A stretch of 64,000 nucleotides of DNA, from positions 19,154,632 to 19,218,631 of the forward strand of contig OX463856.1 of NCBI GenBank assembly GCA_949825065.1. Reading direction: 5' to 3'. The translations under genes were made by a program, and so were the position numbers. The notes beneath the pieces were generated by a model. That model ran no database searches. It saw only the letters and a list, made by a program, of their open reading frames with translations, and was not told where the DNA came from. Every line of letters begins with the position of its first letter. Within the stretch, counting starts at the first letter, position 1. This DNA comes from Odontocerum albicorne. Taxonomy: Eukaryota > Arthropoda > Insecta > Trichoptera > Odontoceridae. Of the stretch, positions 46,795-57,462 are shown in pieces.

Positions 46795-47095
46795 CTAAAC
46801 GACGCTATATAAGTTGTCCATTTATTATTGGTGTACATAATGCCAATTTTCCTATCAAGGCATACTTCATTCGCCTCCTTCACAATCAAACATTTTATAA
46901 TTCAGTTTATTATGTTTCTCTTACTCCGTACTCTTGTCCAAGCATATTTAGGACGTCATCTAGCACGACTCTCATTTATACTTGCCTAACAAATGTATTT
47001 AGTAAGTCTTTCGTTATTTCGTCACACATCCGTTCAACACGTCCAAACCGCCTGTACGTGTTATTATTCACCCTACCTAATAAATAGATCAGTTT
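46795..47095 (-). mobile_element. RTE-type LINE fragment, diverged (family 1)
   Basis: TTCGCCTCCTTCACAATCA..., AGTAAGTCTTTCG and CATCCGTTCAACACGTCC correspond to the minus-strand 3' region. Confidence 0.6.
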
Positions 47096-47110
47096 TTAAC
47101 TCATTAATCT

Positions 47111-48370
47111 ATAACTGTAGCCTGGAGAGGAACTTCTAGTTCATCAAGCTAAATCCCTCAAAGATTTCTAGCGCACCACAATAACTGTAGCCTGGAGAGG
47201 AACTACTAGTTCATCAAGCTAAAACCCTCAAAGATTTCTAGCGCAACACGATAACTGTAGCCTGGAGAGGAACTTCTAGTTCATCAAGCTAAAACCCTCA
47301 AAGATTTCTAGCGCACCACAATAACTGTAGCCTGGAGAGGAACTACTAGCTCATCAAGCTAAAACCCTCAAAGATTTCTAGCGCACCACAATAACTGTAG
47401 CCTGGAGAGGAACTTCTAGCTCATCAAGCTAAAACCCTCAAAGATTTCTAGCGCACCACAATAACTGTAGCCTGGAGAGGAACTTCTAGTTCATCAAGCT
47501 AAAGCCCTCAAAGATTTCTAGCGCACCACAATAACTGTAGCCTGGAGAGGAACTTCTAGTTCATCAAGCTAAAACCCTCAAAGATTTCTAGCGCACCACA
47601 ATAACTGTAGCCTGGAGAGGAACTACTAGTTCATCAAGCTAAAACCCTCAAAGATTTCTAGCGCACCACAATAACTGTAGCCTGGAGAGGAACTACTAGT
47701 TCATCAAGCTAAAACCCTCAAAGATTTCTAGCGCACCACAATAACTGTAGCCTGGAGAGGAACTACTAGTTCATCAAGCTAAAACCCTCAAAGATTTCTA
47801 GCGCACCACAATAACTGTAGCCTGGAGAGGAACTTCTAGTTCATCAAGCTAAAACCCTCAAAGATTTCTAGCGCACCACAATAACTGTAATCTGGAGAGG
47901 AACTACTAGTTCATCAAGCTAAAACCCTCAAAGATTTCTAGCGCACCACGATAACTGTAGCCTGGAGAGGAACTTCTAGTTCATCACGCTAAAACTCTCA
48001 AAGATCTTTAGTGCACCACGATAAACACTGTGACGTCAATTATAAATTATTTTCGTCCAAAATTTTGTATTTTTATCAACTGGAGAGTAGTAGATCGTCA
48101 TGCTTAAACTGTCAAAGATCACTAGCGCACCATGATAAACATTGTGACGTCAATTATAAATTATTTTCATCCAAAATTATATCTTTTTATCAAATTGGAG
48201 GTCGGGGAGTAATTACATCACGCCAAACCCGTCAAAGATAATCAGTACATCACGGCAAACATTTTGACGTCAATTATAATTCATTTTCGACCAAAATTAC
48301 ACAATTTTGCCAAATTTGAGCCTGGAAAGGAGTACACGAGTAATAACTTTGAAACTCTCAAAGATTCATG
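47111..48370. repeat. Two-size tandem array upstream of prophenoloxidase
   Basis: Thirteen near-identical 70-bp units run from 47111 to 48020 (ATAACTGTAG, CTGGAGAGGAACT, CCTCAAAGATTTCTAGCGC). They are followed by three diverged units of ~114-120 bp (48021, ~48135, ~48255). The long units share the same CTGGAG and CAAAGAT..CTAGCGCA parts but have ~45 bp more, including TGACGTCAATTATA. The short unit looks like a deletion variant that was then amplified. The diverged long units lie nearest the gene, ending ~345 bp before its ATG. Confidence 0.95.
48031..48272. promoter_or_regulatory. Three palindromic CRE-type sites (TGACGTCA)
   Basis: Perfect TGACGTCA at 48031-48038, 48145-48152 and 48265-48272, one per long array unit. 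This is the consensus site of CREB/ATF bZIP factors. The sites sit 440-680 bp upstream of the prophenoloxidase start. Regulation is inferred from position only; the motif could be just part of a repeated unit. Confidence 0.35.
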
Positions 48371-48630
48371 AAACCAGGAACTATCATCAGGATTATTCAC
48401 CGTTTGGGCATTCTCACTTACAAATGCAAAAGTTATTTCCCTGTAACAGACTTACTATATAGGATCGAAGGTGGGTTGTGGTGAATACTTTGTAACAAAG
48501 AAACAAAGTAAAGTAATTTGTTTACAGGAAAAAAATATTAATCGTTAAATGGTCTCAAACCACAATTCTTGAAATATACAAATTAAAGACAAATAAATTG
48601 CACTTAGCACTACTTATCGGTTTCAAGGTT

Positions 48631-48680
48631 TATAAGAGATACACTCGTAGTATCGTAAACTAGTTTCAAGTGTTTCAGTC
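48631..48680 (+). promoter_or_regulatory. Candidate core promoter of prophenoloxidase
   Basis: TATAAGA at 48631-48637 and an arthropod-type initiator TCAGTC at 48675-48680. The spacing from TATA to initiator A (~46 bp) is longer than the usual ~30, so one of the two may be unused. A start at 48677 would give a 37-nt leader before the ATG. Confidence 0.4.
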
Positions 48681-48713
48681 TTCCGTAGAGTGTGATATTA
48701 TCTGTGCTCAAAA

Positions 48714-50858
48714 ATGTCGAATGAAAATACTGCGCTGTCCCTCATGTTCTATAGACCTTGGGAACCTCTCATCATGCCCAAGGGCGATAAGAAATACTAC
48801 GAGTTCGACATGCCAGATGATTATCTCAACAAAAGGTACCGGAACATAAAGAGAAGGATGAAAACAAAAGCACCGAGTTCACAGAAGACACAACTTCAAC
48901 AAATCCCTATTAAAAATATCAGTGTACCAAATATAACTGTTCCACGATCAATAACAAAAACTGAAAACTTCTCCACGTTTTTACCCAAACATTACAAAGC
49001 TGCTGGAAATTTAATAGACACACTTATGAGCCAGAGAACTATCGAAGACTTCACAGCAGTCGCTGCGTATTGCAGGGACAAGTTGAATCCTTGTTTGTTC
49101 AACTATTGTCTGTCCGTTGCAATGCTACACAGAAAAGATACCGATGGCATACCGATACCAAATTTTCTTCATTCTTTCCCTGGTCGTTTCATTAGTAGCC
49201 CCGTTATGTCCATGGCTCGTGTAGAAGCGGCAGTAATACCAGAGGATTCTCGAGAGCCTATTGTTATCCCGAAAGACTTTACAGCAAATTCCCGTGAACC
49301 AGAGCACAAGTTGGCATACTTTAGAGAAGATATCGGAATCAACCTTCATCATTGGCATTGGCATTTGGTTTATCCTTTTGCATCGTCCAATCGCAGCATT
49401 GTAGATAAAGACAGAAGAGGGGAACTGTTTTATTACATGCACGAGCAGGTTCTTGCGAGATACAACGCAGAAAGATTATGCAATAATATGCCACGTGTCA
49501 AAAGTTTCAGTAATTTAAGAGAAAGCATAATCGAAGGATATTTTCCTAAATTGGATGCGTTGAATTCGGCGCGTATCTGGACTCCTAGATTTAGAAATGT
49601 TCAACTACGCGATATTGATCGCCCGGCCGATGAGTTATCGCAAAAAATAGGAGATTTAGAAATATGGATAAAAAACGTTAAGGATGCTATAGCTAAAGGA
49701 TACGCAGTGGATGATAAAGGAAACAAGATCAAGCTTGATAATACTAAAGGTATTGATATTATCGGTAACATGATAGAGGCTTCCATGCTTTCCCCAAATG
49801 AAAATCTTTATGGCACTATACACAACGTAGGCCACGTTCTGATAGCTCTGTGCCACGATACAGACGGTAGATTCAACGAAGGTATGGCTGTAATGGGTGA
49901 CACTTCAACAGCAATGAGGGATCCGATCTTCTATCGTTGGCACTGCAACATAAATGACATATTCGTCTCTCATAAAAACAGACTACCGTATTACGCACGA
50001 AACCAGTTGGATTTTCCAGGTTTAACCATCACAAGCATCGGGGTTACAGTTGCTAACAAAAAACCAGACGAGTTTCACACTTATTGGGAACAGAGCGATG
50101 TTGATCTATCTCGTGGGCTGGATTTTGCTGCCAGAGGTACGGTGGAATTTCGTTTCACACATCTTCAACACAATCCATTCACGTTCACTATCAAAGTAAA
50201 AAATACATCAAATAAACAAGTGATGGGTACAATGAGGATATTTATGGCACCCAAGTATAACGAAAACGGACAAATTTTACCATTTGAAGAACAAAGACAG
50301 TTAATGATGGAAATGGATAAGTTTACAGTGAATTTAGTTATAGGCGAAAACAACATCATCAGACAATCTGAAGAGTCATCTGTGACAATACCTTACGAGT
50401 TGACGTTCCGAAGTTTGGAAAATTACGAAAAGGAGAATCCTGAGATGGTCAAATACAAGTTTTGCGGTTGCGGGTGGCCTGACCATGTCGCTATACCAAA
50501 AGGGACAACAAACGGTTACGCCATGCAACTGTTCGCTATGGTATCAAACTATGCCAATGACCAAGTGATCCAAGAATCTTCCGACGTCTGTTCAGGCGCC
50601 GAGAGCTACTGTGGACGTCTAAATATGAAATATCCAGACCAACAAAACATGGGATATCCTTTTGACAGAATTGCTAAGAACGGTGTCATTTATTTGAGCG
50701 ACTTTCTGACACCAAACATGACGATGAAGGATGTCTCCATCATCCATACAGATATAACTATATTAAGAGACCCCAAGAACTATCAAGTCAAATCAACTGC
50801 TGATGACCCGGATCCTTTGAATACTCCTGCTGCTGAAGAGATAACAGTGGTTAAATGA
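48714..50858 (+). CDS. PPO: Prophenoloxidase (type 3 copper tyrosinase-like zymogen), single exon
   Basis: Oxidises mono- and diphenols to quinones that form melanin in immune defence, wound sealing and cuticle. 714 aa, close to the usual 680-700. Hemocyanin N-domain comes first. Copper A has HHWHWH (His213 and His217 as ligands) with the third His in YYMH (His243). Copper B has YGTIHNVGH (His370, His374) with RWH (His410). An acidic residue at Glu389 fits the catalytic acid position. FSTFLPKH (86-93) supplies the active-site-covering Phe. The C-terminal beta domain has FCGCGWP (583-589) and paired Cys626/Cys633. There is no signal peptide, as in insect relatives, which are released by cell lysis. 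Odd points: the usual NRFG activation site is replaced by a basic KRRMK (46-50); GMAVMG replaces the usual SFGVMG beside copper B; an acidic tail of ~25 aa extends the C-terminus. The start ATG has A at -3. No intron interrupts the gene and no AATAAA occurs in the first 190 bp after the stop. Appears functional. Confidence 0.97.
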   Translation: MSNENTALSLMFYRPWEPLIMPKGDKKYYEFDMPDDYLNKRYRNIKRRMKTKAPSSQKTQLQQIPIKNISVPNITVPRSITKTENFSTFLPKHYKAAGNLIDTLMSQRTIEDFTAVAAYCRDKLNPCLFNYCLSVAMLHRKDTDGIPIPNFLHSFPGRFISSPVMSMARVEAAVIPEDSREPIVIPKDFTANSREPEHKLAYFREDIGINLHHWHWHLVYPFASSNRSIVDKDRRGELFYYMHEQVLARYNAERLCNNMPRVKSFSNLRESIIEGYFPKLDALNSARIWTPRFRNVQLRDIDRPADELSQKIGDLEIWIKNVKDAIAKGYAVDDKGNKIKLDNTKGIDIIGNMIEASMLSPNENLYGTIHNVGHVLIALCHDTDGRFNEGMAVMGDTSTAMRDPIFYRWHCNINDIFVSHKNRLPYYARNQLDFPGLTITSIGVTVANKKPDEFHTYWEQSDVDLSRGLDFAARGTVEFRFTHLQHNPFTFTIKVKNTSNKQVMGTMRIFMAPKYNENGQILPFEEQRQLMMEMDKFTVNLVIGENNIIRQSEESSVTIPYELTFRSLENYEKENPEMVKYKFCGCGWPDHVAIPKGTTNGYAMQLFAMVSNYANDQVIQESSDVCSGAESYCGRLNMKYPDQQNMGYPFDRIAKNGVIYLSDFLTPNMTMKDVSIIHTDITILRDPKNYQVKSTADDPDPLNTPAAEEITVVK

Positions 50859-50960
50859 TGAGGAATGATATTTGTCTTATTTGAATTGCATTGTAACTCT
50901 TTAACAAATTAATTATTATAACCATTTTGCATAACTTTTGTATTGTATTATTGTATTATT

Positions 50961-51085
50961 GACAACCTTTACGGTTGTTGATATGGCGCTTGACATTTAT
51001 TCTCCCGGAGGTTTCGGGTTCGATTCCTGATAGTACGCAAATTGATTATAAAAATAAAAGAAAGAAACCCAGTCTGGTAACAATA
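50961..51085 (+). mobile_element. tRNA-SINE head, class 1, just 3' of prophenoloxidase
   Basis: GACAACCTTTACGGTTGTTG, box B GGTTCGATTCC at ~51018-51028, GATAGTACGC, and the body CCCAGTCTGGTAAC. It supplies the first AATAAA (51053-51058) after the gene, ~195 bp beyond the stop. Confidence 0.7.
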
Positions 51086-51305
51086 CTCGGATGCGCCGAG
51101 TACATATAAGAGTGTTGTTGCCTCTTCACGTGTGGTAATGTTACCAACAAGTTGTTTTAAACTCAAAGGCTCGATCACGTAAGCCGAATAGTATTGTCTC
51201 CCAGACACGTTCTTCAATATGTTAGAATTATCAATACGGATATGTTGAAATGTACCGTACGAATGAAGAATTGTATAATTGCATTTCATTTTTCGTTGCA
51301 TACAT

Positions 51306-51506
51306 TAAACCCTGCCGAGTTTATTGTCATGTGGCAATCTCTTCTAATCAACTAGAAAGGTGTAAAACAAGCCTCATGTGATATCCAAACCTTTTTTACC
51401 CTTTTTTGAAATCCCTTTTTAAATTTGAGTTCCAGCAGAAATTGAAATCACTAACCCCGGGCCGGAAGACACACGTCTTATCAATTAGCGGCCACGGGGG
51501 TCGTCA
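51306..51506 (-). mobile_element. tRNA-SINE, class 1, full length, diverged
   Basis: Tail CTGCCGAGTTTATTGTCATG with CTTCTAATCAACTAGAAAG, long body with poly-T runs, and head ending GGCCACGGGGGTCGTC. Inverted relative to the SINE at 50961. Confidence 0.8.
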
Positions 51507-51734
51507 ACTTTTCGAACTAATAAAAAATATATAAACAGCGCACTGTTATGACCATCACTCAAGGATCATGATTTATTCAGATGTGTTCCATCCTTCTTAT
51601 TATCTTTGGAAAATTTAAAAAAATCATTCACCTCAAAATATTCCACATTCCTTGTTTTATGGCAGTGTTTTGCAGATAAATTTCGGAATACCACCTATTT
51701 GTAGAGCATATATTTCACCGTAGAATGACATAAT

Positions 51735-52090
51735 ACGGAATGAAGTGATTAGAGATAAATATAAAGTTAAGCCTGATGTGTTAAGTAAGATGAAGAGAAG
51801 CACGCTGAGATGGTATGGACATGTGAAACGAATGAATAAAGAAAAACTAACAAAACAGATATATGGTGCAAATGTGGGGCGTATGAGAGGAAGACAAAGG
51901 AAAGTATGGTTGGATCAAATGAATTATATTCTGAAAGAAAACGTAGAGAATTTTCAGAAAGTTGTATGAGAAAGTGTATGAATGTAATAATAGAAAAGCT
52001 AAGGATATGTGTCGAGTTAGGAAAGTGTGGCACTATGACCTCTCTACCTACCCCGACAGGGAAATGGTACGGTGGTATGTATGCATTGAA
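51735..52090 (+). mobile_element. RTE-type LINE 3' end (family 1), well preserved
   Basis: The plus frame from 51745 reads KPDVLSKMKRSTLRWYGHVK, then RMNKEKLTKQIYG and GRMRGRQRKVWLDQMN without a stop for 74 codons. The 3' terminus follows at ~52055-52085. The clearest copy of the C-terminal RTE motif in the window. Confidence 0.88.
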
Positions 52091-52722
52091 AACATGTGTA
52101 CCTCAACCTTATGCAAAATAGCTCATGTGAACCGTTGTACAAAACCGTGATACTCATAATGCGACACGCGTCAATAGTCATAATTATACAAGTAGTAAAA
52201 TATTAAATGTTTTTTTTTTCAATAAATAAAAAAAAATTCTTTAGTTGATAGCACAAAGAAAAAATATGAAACTGGAGCGAGCTTAAAAAATATCAATTTG
52301 TAAAATTTTGCACGCTTTAAATCGATGATTTTATTTATTTTTTATTATATTTTTCATCAACGGTACTTGTACCTAACAACATTATTTTTTTTAAAGTAGT
52401 ATGTGCTTCATTCACAATATTTAAAAAATGATCTTAATATTAAATATACGAGTATATATAACTCAACAAATCAATTAAAATAATAAGCAACAAATCAATT
52501 AAAATAATAACATACACGAGTCAAAATGATTTAAAAAATATAACAATATACACAGTTGATCCGGCGATACGGAGCCGTCTATAGATAGCTGCCTGCACCT
52601 CACCACACGAATTTGACATTAATACGAAAAAAGTTGTAAGTACAAATTCAATACTTCAGCAACTCGACAATCTGCCTATTTTTATAGCTCAACAGACTAG
52701 AAAAATATATCGGCAATCTCAT
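52091..52722. other. No feature seen
   Basis: Very AT-rich. A small duplication CAACAAATCAATTAAAATAA lies at ~52462-52505. Confidence 0.5.
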
Positions 52723-53270
52723 TTATTTATTTATTTAACACTTCATTTGAATGCAATAGGCTTGTTGCCAGGCGGCAATCTCTTCCAACCACACAGACAA
52801 ATGTAAATAAAGCAAGTTAAATAGTCTCAAAAAATATTCAAATAATTATTCATCTGTACAAAATTTAGTACACATAATAAAAATAAAAGTGAGATATCAC
52901 CAATCAAAGGAAAAAGGAAGGGATTGTGGAGAGGAAAGGAAAATCGGAAAGGAAATACGTTACATTTAAATTAAGTTTTTTCAGCAGCTCTTTAAAACAC
53001 GTCAGTGACGGAAGGAGCAAAACATTAGTTGGTAACTGGTTCCAGAGTCTCACTGTGTGGACAGTAAAGTACAGCTTAAAAAAAGAGCAGTAAGCTGGGA
53101 ATAATGGGAGTAAAAGCCAATAAAAAATCGCTGATTGAGCGCGGCTGAAGTCCATAATCGAAAAGACGATGAATATTTTCGACAAGGGAGGGCGGGCGGC
53201 GGGATAGTTAAGGATATTATACAAAAGTGACAATACGCGAGTTTTGGGTATACTCGTATTCCTCACGAAG
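52723..53270 (-). mobile_element. CR1/Jockey-like LINE 3' end; partner of the SINEs
   Basis: A 120-codon minus frame (53266-52904) ends with RLWNQLPTNVLLLPSLTCFK and ELLKKL, the standard C-terminus of CR1/Jockey-group reverse transcriptases. Its 3' UTR (52903-52723) ends with GGTTGGAAGAGATTGCCGCC, TGGCAACAAGCC and then (TAAA)n-like ATAAATAAATAAAT. This tail, with its TTGCC/GGCAA hairpin, is the one found at the end of the class 1 SINEs. In known SINE/LINE pairs such sharing lets the LINE enzyme copy the SINE. Confidence 0.85.
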
Positions 53271-53378
53271 TGACATGATCGTACTTTCTCAGATCAAAAA
53301 TAAATCTGAATCATTTTTAAGACGCTGTAATTTATCTAACTGTTCCTCTGTAATATTAATAAGGGATCCCTTAACATA

Positions 53379-53440
53379 TTTCTGGTTGGTTGGAAGAGAT
53401 CGCCATATGACAATAAGCTCGCCAGATTATACTTTATATA
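53379..53440 (+). mobile_element. SINE/LINE tail fragment
   Basis: TTTCTGGTTGGTTGGAAGAG, ATCGCCATATGACAATAAGC, TCGCCAG. Solitary. Confidence 0.7.
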
Positions 53441-53442
53441 TG

Positions 53443-53715
53443 CGGTATATTGTGGGATGAACGTTTTGGCCTGTCTGGAGTGATGTAGTGTGAGGGGTTT
53501 AATTCGCGTGATGTATACATAATATGTAATTGAGTGTCATTGTTTGTCAGGTTGATGAATGTGCAGTAGGATTTTATATAATAAAAAATCGAAAAGAAAT
53601 ATCAATTTATTTATTCATGCTATATGTCCTCAGTATACAGGCAAAATACTAGTTTACTGGGGACACGACAAATGAAAAGCAACAAACCCAGACCCATTAA
53701 AATTGTGTCCAAATT
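53443..53715 (+). repeat. Dispersed repeat family D, copy 1
   Basis: Contains GCGGTATATTGTGGGATGAA and ACTGGGGACACGACAAATGA and is homologous along ~270 bp to 59558-59835 in the opposite orientation. Internal (AT-rich) tail TATTTATTCATGC. Retroposon-like, no coding capacity seen. Confidence 0.75.
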
Positions 53716-54070
53716 AAATAACTTTTTTGTTTTTTCGCAAATTATGTATATTTCTTAAAATGTGTAAAATAAATTTAAAAAAATAACGAAATTGTTAAAT
53801 TACAAAACTGATTCGACCTCTATATAAAAATTGCACATACTCGTATATCACTGGATCGGTATAAAAGTAGTTCAACCAATTCTCATATTGGAAGATTGAT
53901 GCCCCCCTCAACTGATTGAAAATTTTCGGTCGTTAATTTTTACTGCGGCTACTACGTACGGAAAACTTTCAATGATCTTAAAACCGAACGGGGTAAGCGG
54001 GTCGGGCGAGAGCTTTTATGGGTTTTCAATATTTGCATACTTTTTCGTACAACTTCACTGGCTAATAATA
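53716..54070. other. No feature seen
   Basis: Nothing recognised. Confidence 0.5.
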
Positions 54071-54074
54071 TACA

Positions 54075-54720
54075 CAGGGTGTTCTTTCTTCCCGCGGTAA
54101 CATACTGCCAGCATATAATGTGAAGCATGGTCTAGAAGTGGTTACTGACTTTATTTACTAAGGCTCCAGTATTACCAACAATGGAGGATGCGAGGCTGAG
54201 GTGAAAATAACTGGAATGGCAAAAGGTGTTGTAGATTGAGCAGATCACCATCATAACGGAAATGCGCCTAGTTAAGTATCTCGTCTTGGGAATATTCATG
54301 TATGGGGCGGAGACTTGGAGTCTGAGAGCAAGCGACAGACGTAGATTAGATGTATTTGAAATGTGGTACCGGAGAAAGATGTTATAAATTCCATGGACAG
54401 CAAGGCGAACTAACCCATCCATTCTCGAAGAACTGAGGATCACCGATAGATTGTTGACAATATGCCTTTGACGAGTCCTCCGATTCTTTGGGCACATTGC
54501 TCGTGGTCAAGAAGGCAGTTTAGAGAGGTTTGTGGTTGCTGAAGGCGTGGAAGGACGATGCACAAGAATCCCAGTGCGTTAGACTGACCAAGTGAGAGAC
54601 ACAACTGGACTACCCTTAACAAATGCCCTTCGAGCCGCGGAGTGCCGGAATGGGTGGAGAGGAATCTTCAGAGGATATCATGGGAGTCACGATGCTCAGT
54701 CATGAACTACACGACAGGGT
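54075..54720 (+). pseudogene. RTE/BovB-like LINE 3' part (family 2), best copy
   Basis: Frameshifted plus-strand translation gives the F.Y.GS.ITN.GGCE.E thumb region (~54150-54200) and SRLGNIHVWGGD (~54270-54310). Then come SKAN.PIHSRRTEDHR (shifted form of the RRTN.SILEEL block, ~54400), the RFFGH/AR region and the terminal WES...SVM (~54690). Distinct from family 1, but of the same clade by its C-terminal layout. Confidence 0.75.
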
Positions 54721-54944
54721 AGATGTTCTCTTTTTTACAAACTTGAAAAATTAACATTAAACAATAGTGTTAATCGGTATTATTAGTGGCGTAGCTAGGG
54801 TCTTCTACGTCCGGAGAAAAACACAGAATCTGCGCCCTCTTATTAAAAGTGTAAACCAAATGTATTATGTGAATAAGGGTAAAGGAAGACGAACTACAAA
54901 AGGCTAAGTCTGTATGTTACATGCATTTCAATGTACAAGTTTTT

Positions 54945-55435
54945 TTACATACATACCATCATAGCGTCTCCCTATCGGGGTAGGCAGAAAGGAAAGAGCA
55001 CCAGACTTTCCTATCGCAACATATAACTTTCGCCTCTTCTACAAAAATACACCTTATACATCTACGATTTCTGTGACTTTCTCTATATTTCCTTCTTTCA
55101 AAATATCGTACACTTGATCGAATCATACTTTCGTTCCTCTTCAACGCCTTCTACTCACATTTGCACTGTAAATTTGTTTTCTTAGTCTTTCTTCATTCAT
55201 AATAACACATGCCCAAACCATATCAGAGTGCTCTTCATTTTACCCAACACATCAGTCTTATCCCTTCATTCCTATTCTATCATTGTCATCCCGTGTTTTA
55301 TTCTAGGTGCACGCATTTCCACAGCATTTATTCGGCTCCTTTCAGTAATTTTTTTCGTCCATTTTCACTCCCATACATCAAAGTTAGTACTAAAATACTC
55401 TTGTGGACTATATCTTAGCAGATTTATTACTTTGC
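54945..55435 (-). mobile_element. RTE-type LINE 3' part (family 1)
   Basis: 3' terminus (ACATACCATCATAGCGTC), then minus-strand RNRRCIRCIFVEEAKVICCD and DRKVWCSFL. It extends upstream through the WFGH region to a YGSE..-type block near 55430. Confidence 0.85.
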
Positions 55436-55479
55436 ATATACTATTATATTTTTATTTTTTTATATGATTTCGGCATGTA

Positions 55480-55745
55480 CTCGTATGTAGAACATATTAA
55501 TGAAGAAATACTAACAAAACAAACATTTTGTAAAAATGTGACTAGAAATTGTAACAGAAGAAAACCAAGGAAAGTATGGTTGGATCAAGTAAATATTATT
55601 TTGAAAGAAGAAAACGTAGAAAGCTAGAGAAACCATAGGAGTTCTATGAGGTGTATGGATGTAGACGAGGCGAAAGATGTGTGATAGGAAAGCCTGGTGT
55701 CTTCTCTTCCTACCCAACAGAGAAATGAAGTGATGGTACATATGC
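55480..55745 (+). mobile_element. RTE-type LINE 3' end (family 1)
   Basis: VEHINEEILTKQTFCKNVTR, RKPRKVWLDQVNIILKEENV, and 3' terminus near 55730. Lies head to head with the copy at 54945-55435. Confidence 0.83.
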
Positions 55746-56757
55746 ATGTATCGTGAATTAAAATTGTTTTCGGTGTCGTATCCACGAACTGAACTATTAA
55801 GAGCGTCACCACTCGTACACGATATGACCATGATAAACGGATTTTCAGATATGTTGATATATTCCACTTCTCGGTCGATTAAATTGAGGTTTGAGTTCAT
55901 TAACCTGTACACCGCGTTAAAAATCAAATTCCACGAATCCTGTGCGCGTTCGTTAATTTCGCGTCAATTTCGGCGTTTTTTTAATTTCTAAGTTTAAACG
56001 CGTATTTTGTTTAGAACCACTGATATTTGATTACAACACCAAGTAAACATGACATTCAAGTAATTTTCTGATAATAAATAATAGTCATTACTCTTAACGA
56101 GACTCATTAAACATTACGTAAAATACACAAAGGAATGCTACAGGTCAGATCACAGGCGTTTGTGCTTCCCGCGAGGAACACGTTAAAGGGCTTTGTAAAA
56201 CTGAGCCATTTCACAGGGAAGCACGAGTAATCATTGTTTGTTTTATGTAATTGATTTAAACCTGTATGATATGTAAAATAAAATAAAATAAATAAAAGTA
56301 TCACCCTGTGGGTTACAAAGAGACCGAAGTTGTAGTTATACATCGTGTTGTAGATTGAGCAGAATATGCAAGCTGGTCTTTGGATTTTATGGCAACACTG
56401 ATTACTGGTAGTCGTAAAATATACTATTCTAAGTTGGGGTTTCATCTTGGAAAAAAATATAAACTTTACACAATCAATTTCTGATAGAGGGACGAGTGAA
56501 AAGCCTTTGTAATAGGAGAATCTGGAGGATTTCAGAAGAAAAACGAGAAGGCGCTGTCGAGTGATTTAGTGCTAATAAATGCTACTAAAAATAAAATTCT
56601 TATTATTTTCTTGTATCTCCCACAACGCTCTCAAATCTTATGCTCCCAAAAAATATTTTCCGATCTCGCTGATTCATCTCGTAAAACCATTTTAGTCTTG
56701 AGAGTAGGCAAGGCTTTTAAGACACCATCTACGTCGTATTGTATTGTATCGTATTAT
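55746..56757. other. No gene seen
   Basis: 56270-56300 has AATAAAATAAAATAAATAA, which could be an old poly-A tail, but no coding sequence precedes it on either strand. Confidence 0.4.
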
Positions 56758-57320
56758 AAAAGGGGTCTTTCAAATTGAGCGTTTCTTTTTTATTCTTGGA
56801 TAAAACACAGATGGCGTCGCGAAATTGCATGGGTCTTGTGACATTTAAGAAGTGTAATGTGACATTTATAAAAATGGAGTCGTATACAATACAACAACGC
56901 GTTCAAATTGAGAATTATTTTATTTATTGTAATGTCCGGAAACGGTGATGTTAATTGGCCACCAATATCATATGATCTGACACCGTTCGACTATTTTCTC
57001 TGGGGTTAGGTGAAAAGCCAGGTCTATAAGAATGACCCCTAATCCATTCCTGAGCTGAAGGACGAAATTATTCGCGCTATGGTGAGTTAGAACCGCAATT
57101 ACGCCAAAATGTCATCGAAATTTTTGACAAAAGAGTGGACATCTGTGGAGTTGCAAGAGGTAGACATTTGGCGGATATTGTTTTTTGTGTTTAAATATAC
57201 ATTATACTTCAATGACCAATAAAAAGTTTTTTGAAATCAAAGCAAATTGTGTTTTATTCAAGAATTAAAAAAATTGAATTAAAAAAATCGATCAATTTAA
57301 AAGACCGTTTACTTTCGTCG
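56758..57320 (+). mobile_element. Tc1/mariner-superfamily deletion derivative (~560 bp)
   Basis: Inverted ends GGTCTTTCAAATTGAGCG (~56764) and its counterpart CAATTTAAAAGACC (~57292-57305). Inside: a start near 56811 and an N-terminal YTIQQRVQIENYF helix. After a deletion comes the DLTPFDYFLWG block (~56975-57005) of the third catalytic aspartate, with VKSQVYKNDP and IPELKDEIIRAM. Stops present. Confidence 0.8.
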
Positions 57321-57330
57321 TATGCCGTAC

Positions 57331-57462
57331 GAACTGGCGGGCTTATTGCCACGTGGCAATCTCTTCTATCTAATCAGAAATATGTTTAAGTGAAAACCAG
57401 AATGGAATCCTTTTTTTAATCTGGGTTCCAACGGCGATCGAACCCGCAACCCCCGTTGCAAG
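57331..57462 (-). mobile_element. tRNA-SINE, class 1, head truncated
   Basis: CTGGCGGGCTTATTGCCACG tail with hairpin, body AAAACCAGAATGGAATCC, and box B complement GCGATCGAACCCGC. Directly abuts the Tc1-like element. Confidence 0.8.

Noticed and set aside
47111..48020. CRISPR array
   Set aside because: Units are wholly repeated with no variable spacers, and the DNA is eukaryotic. The same holds for 33648-33798 and 29372-29455.
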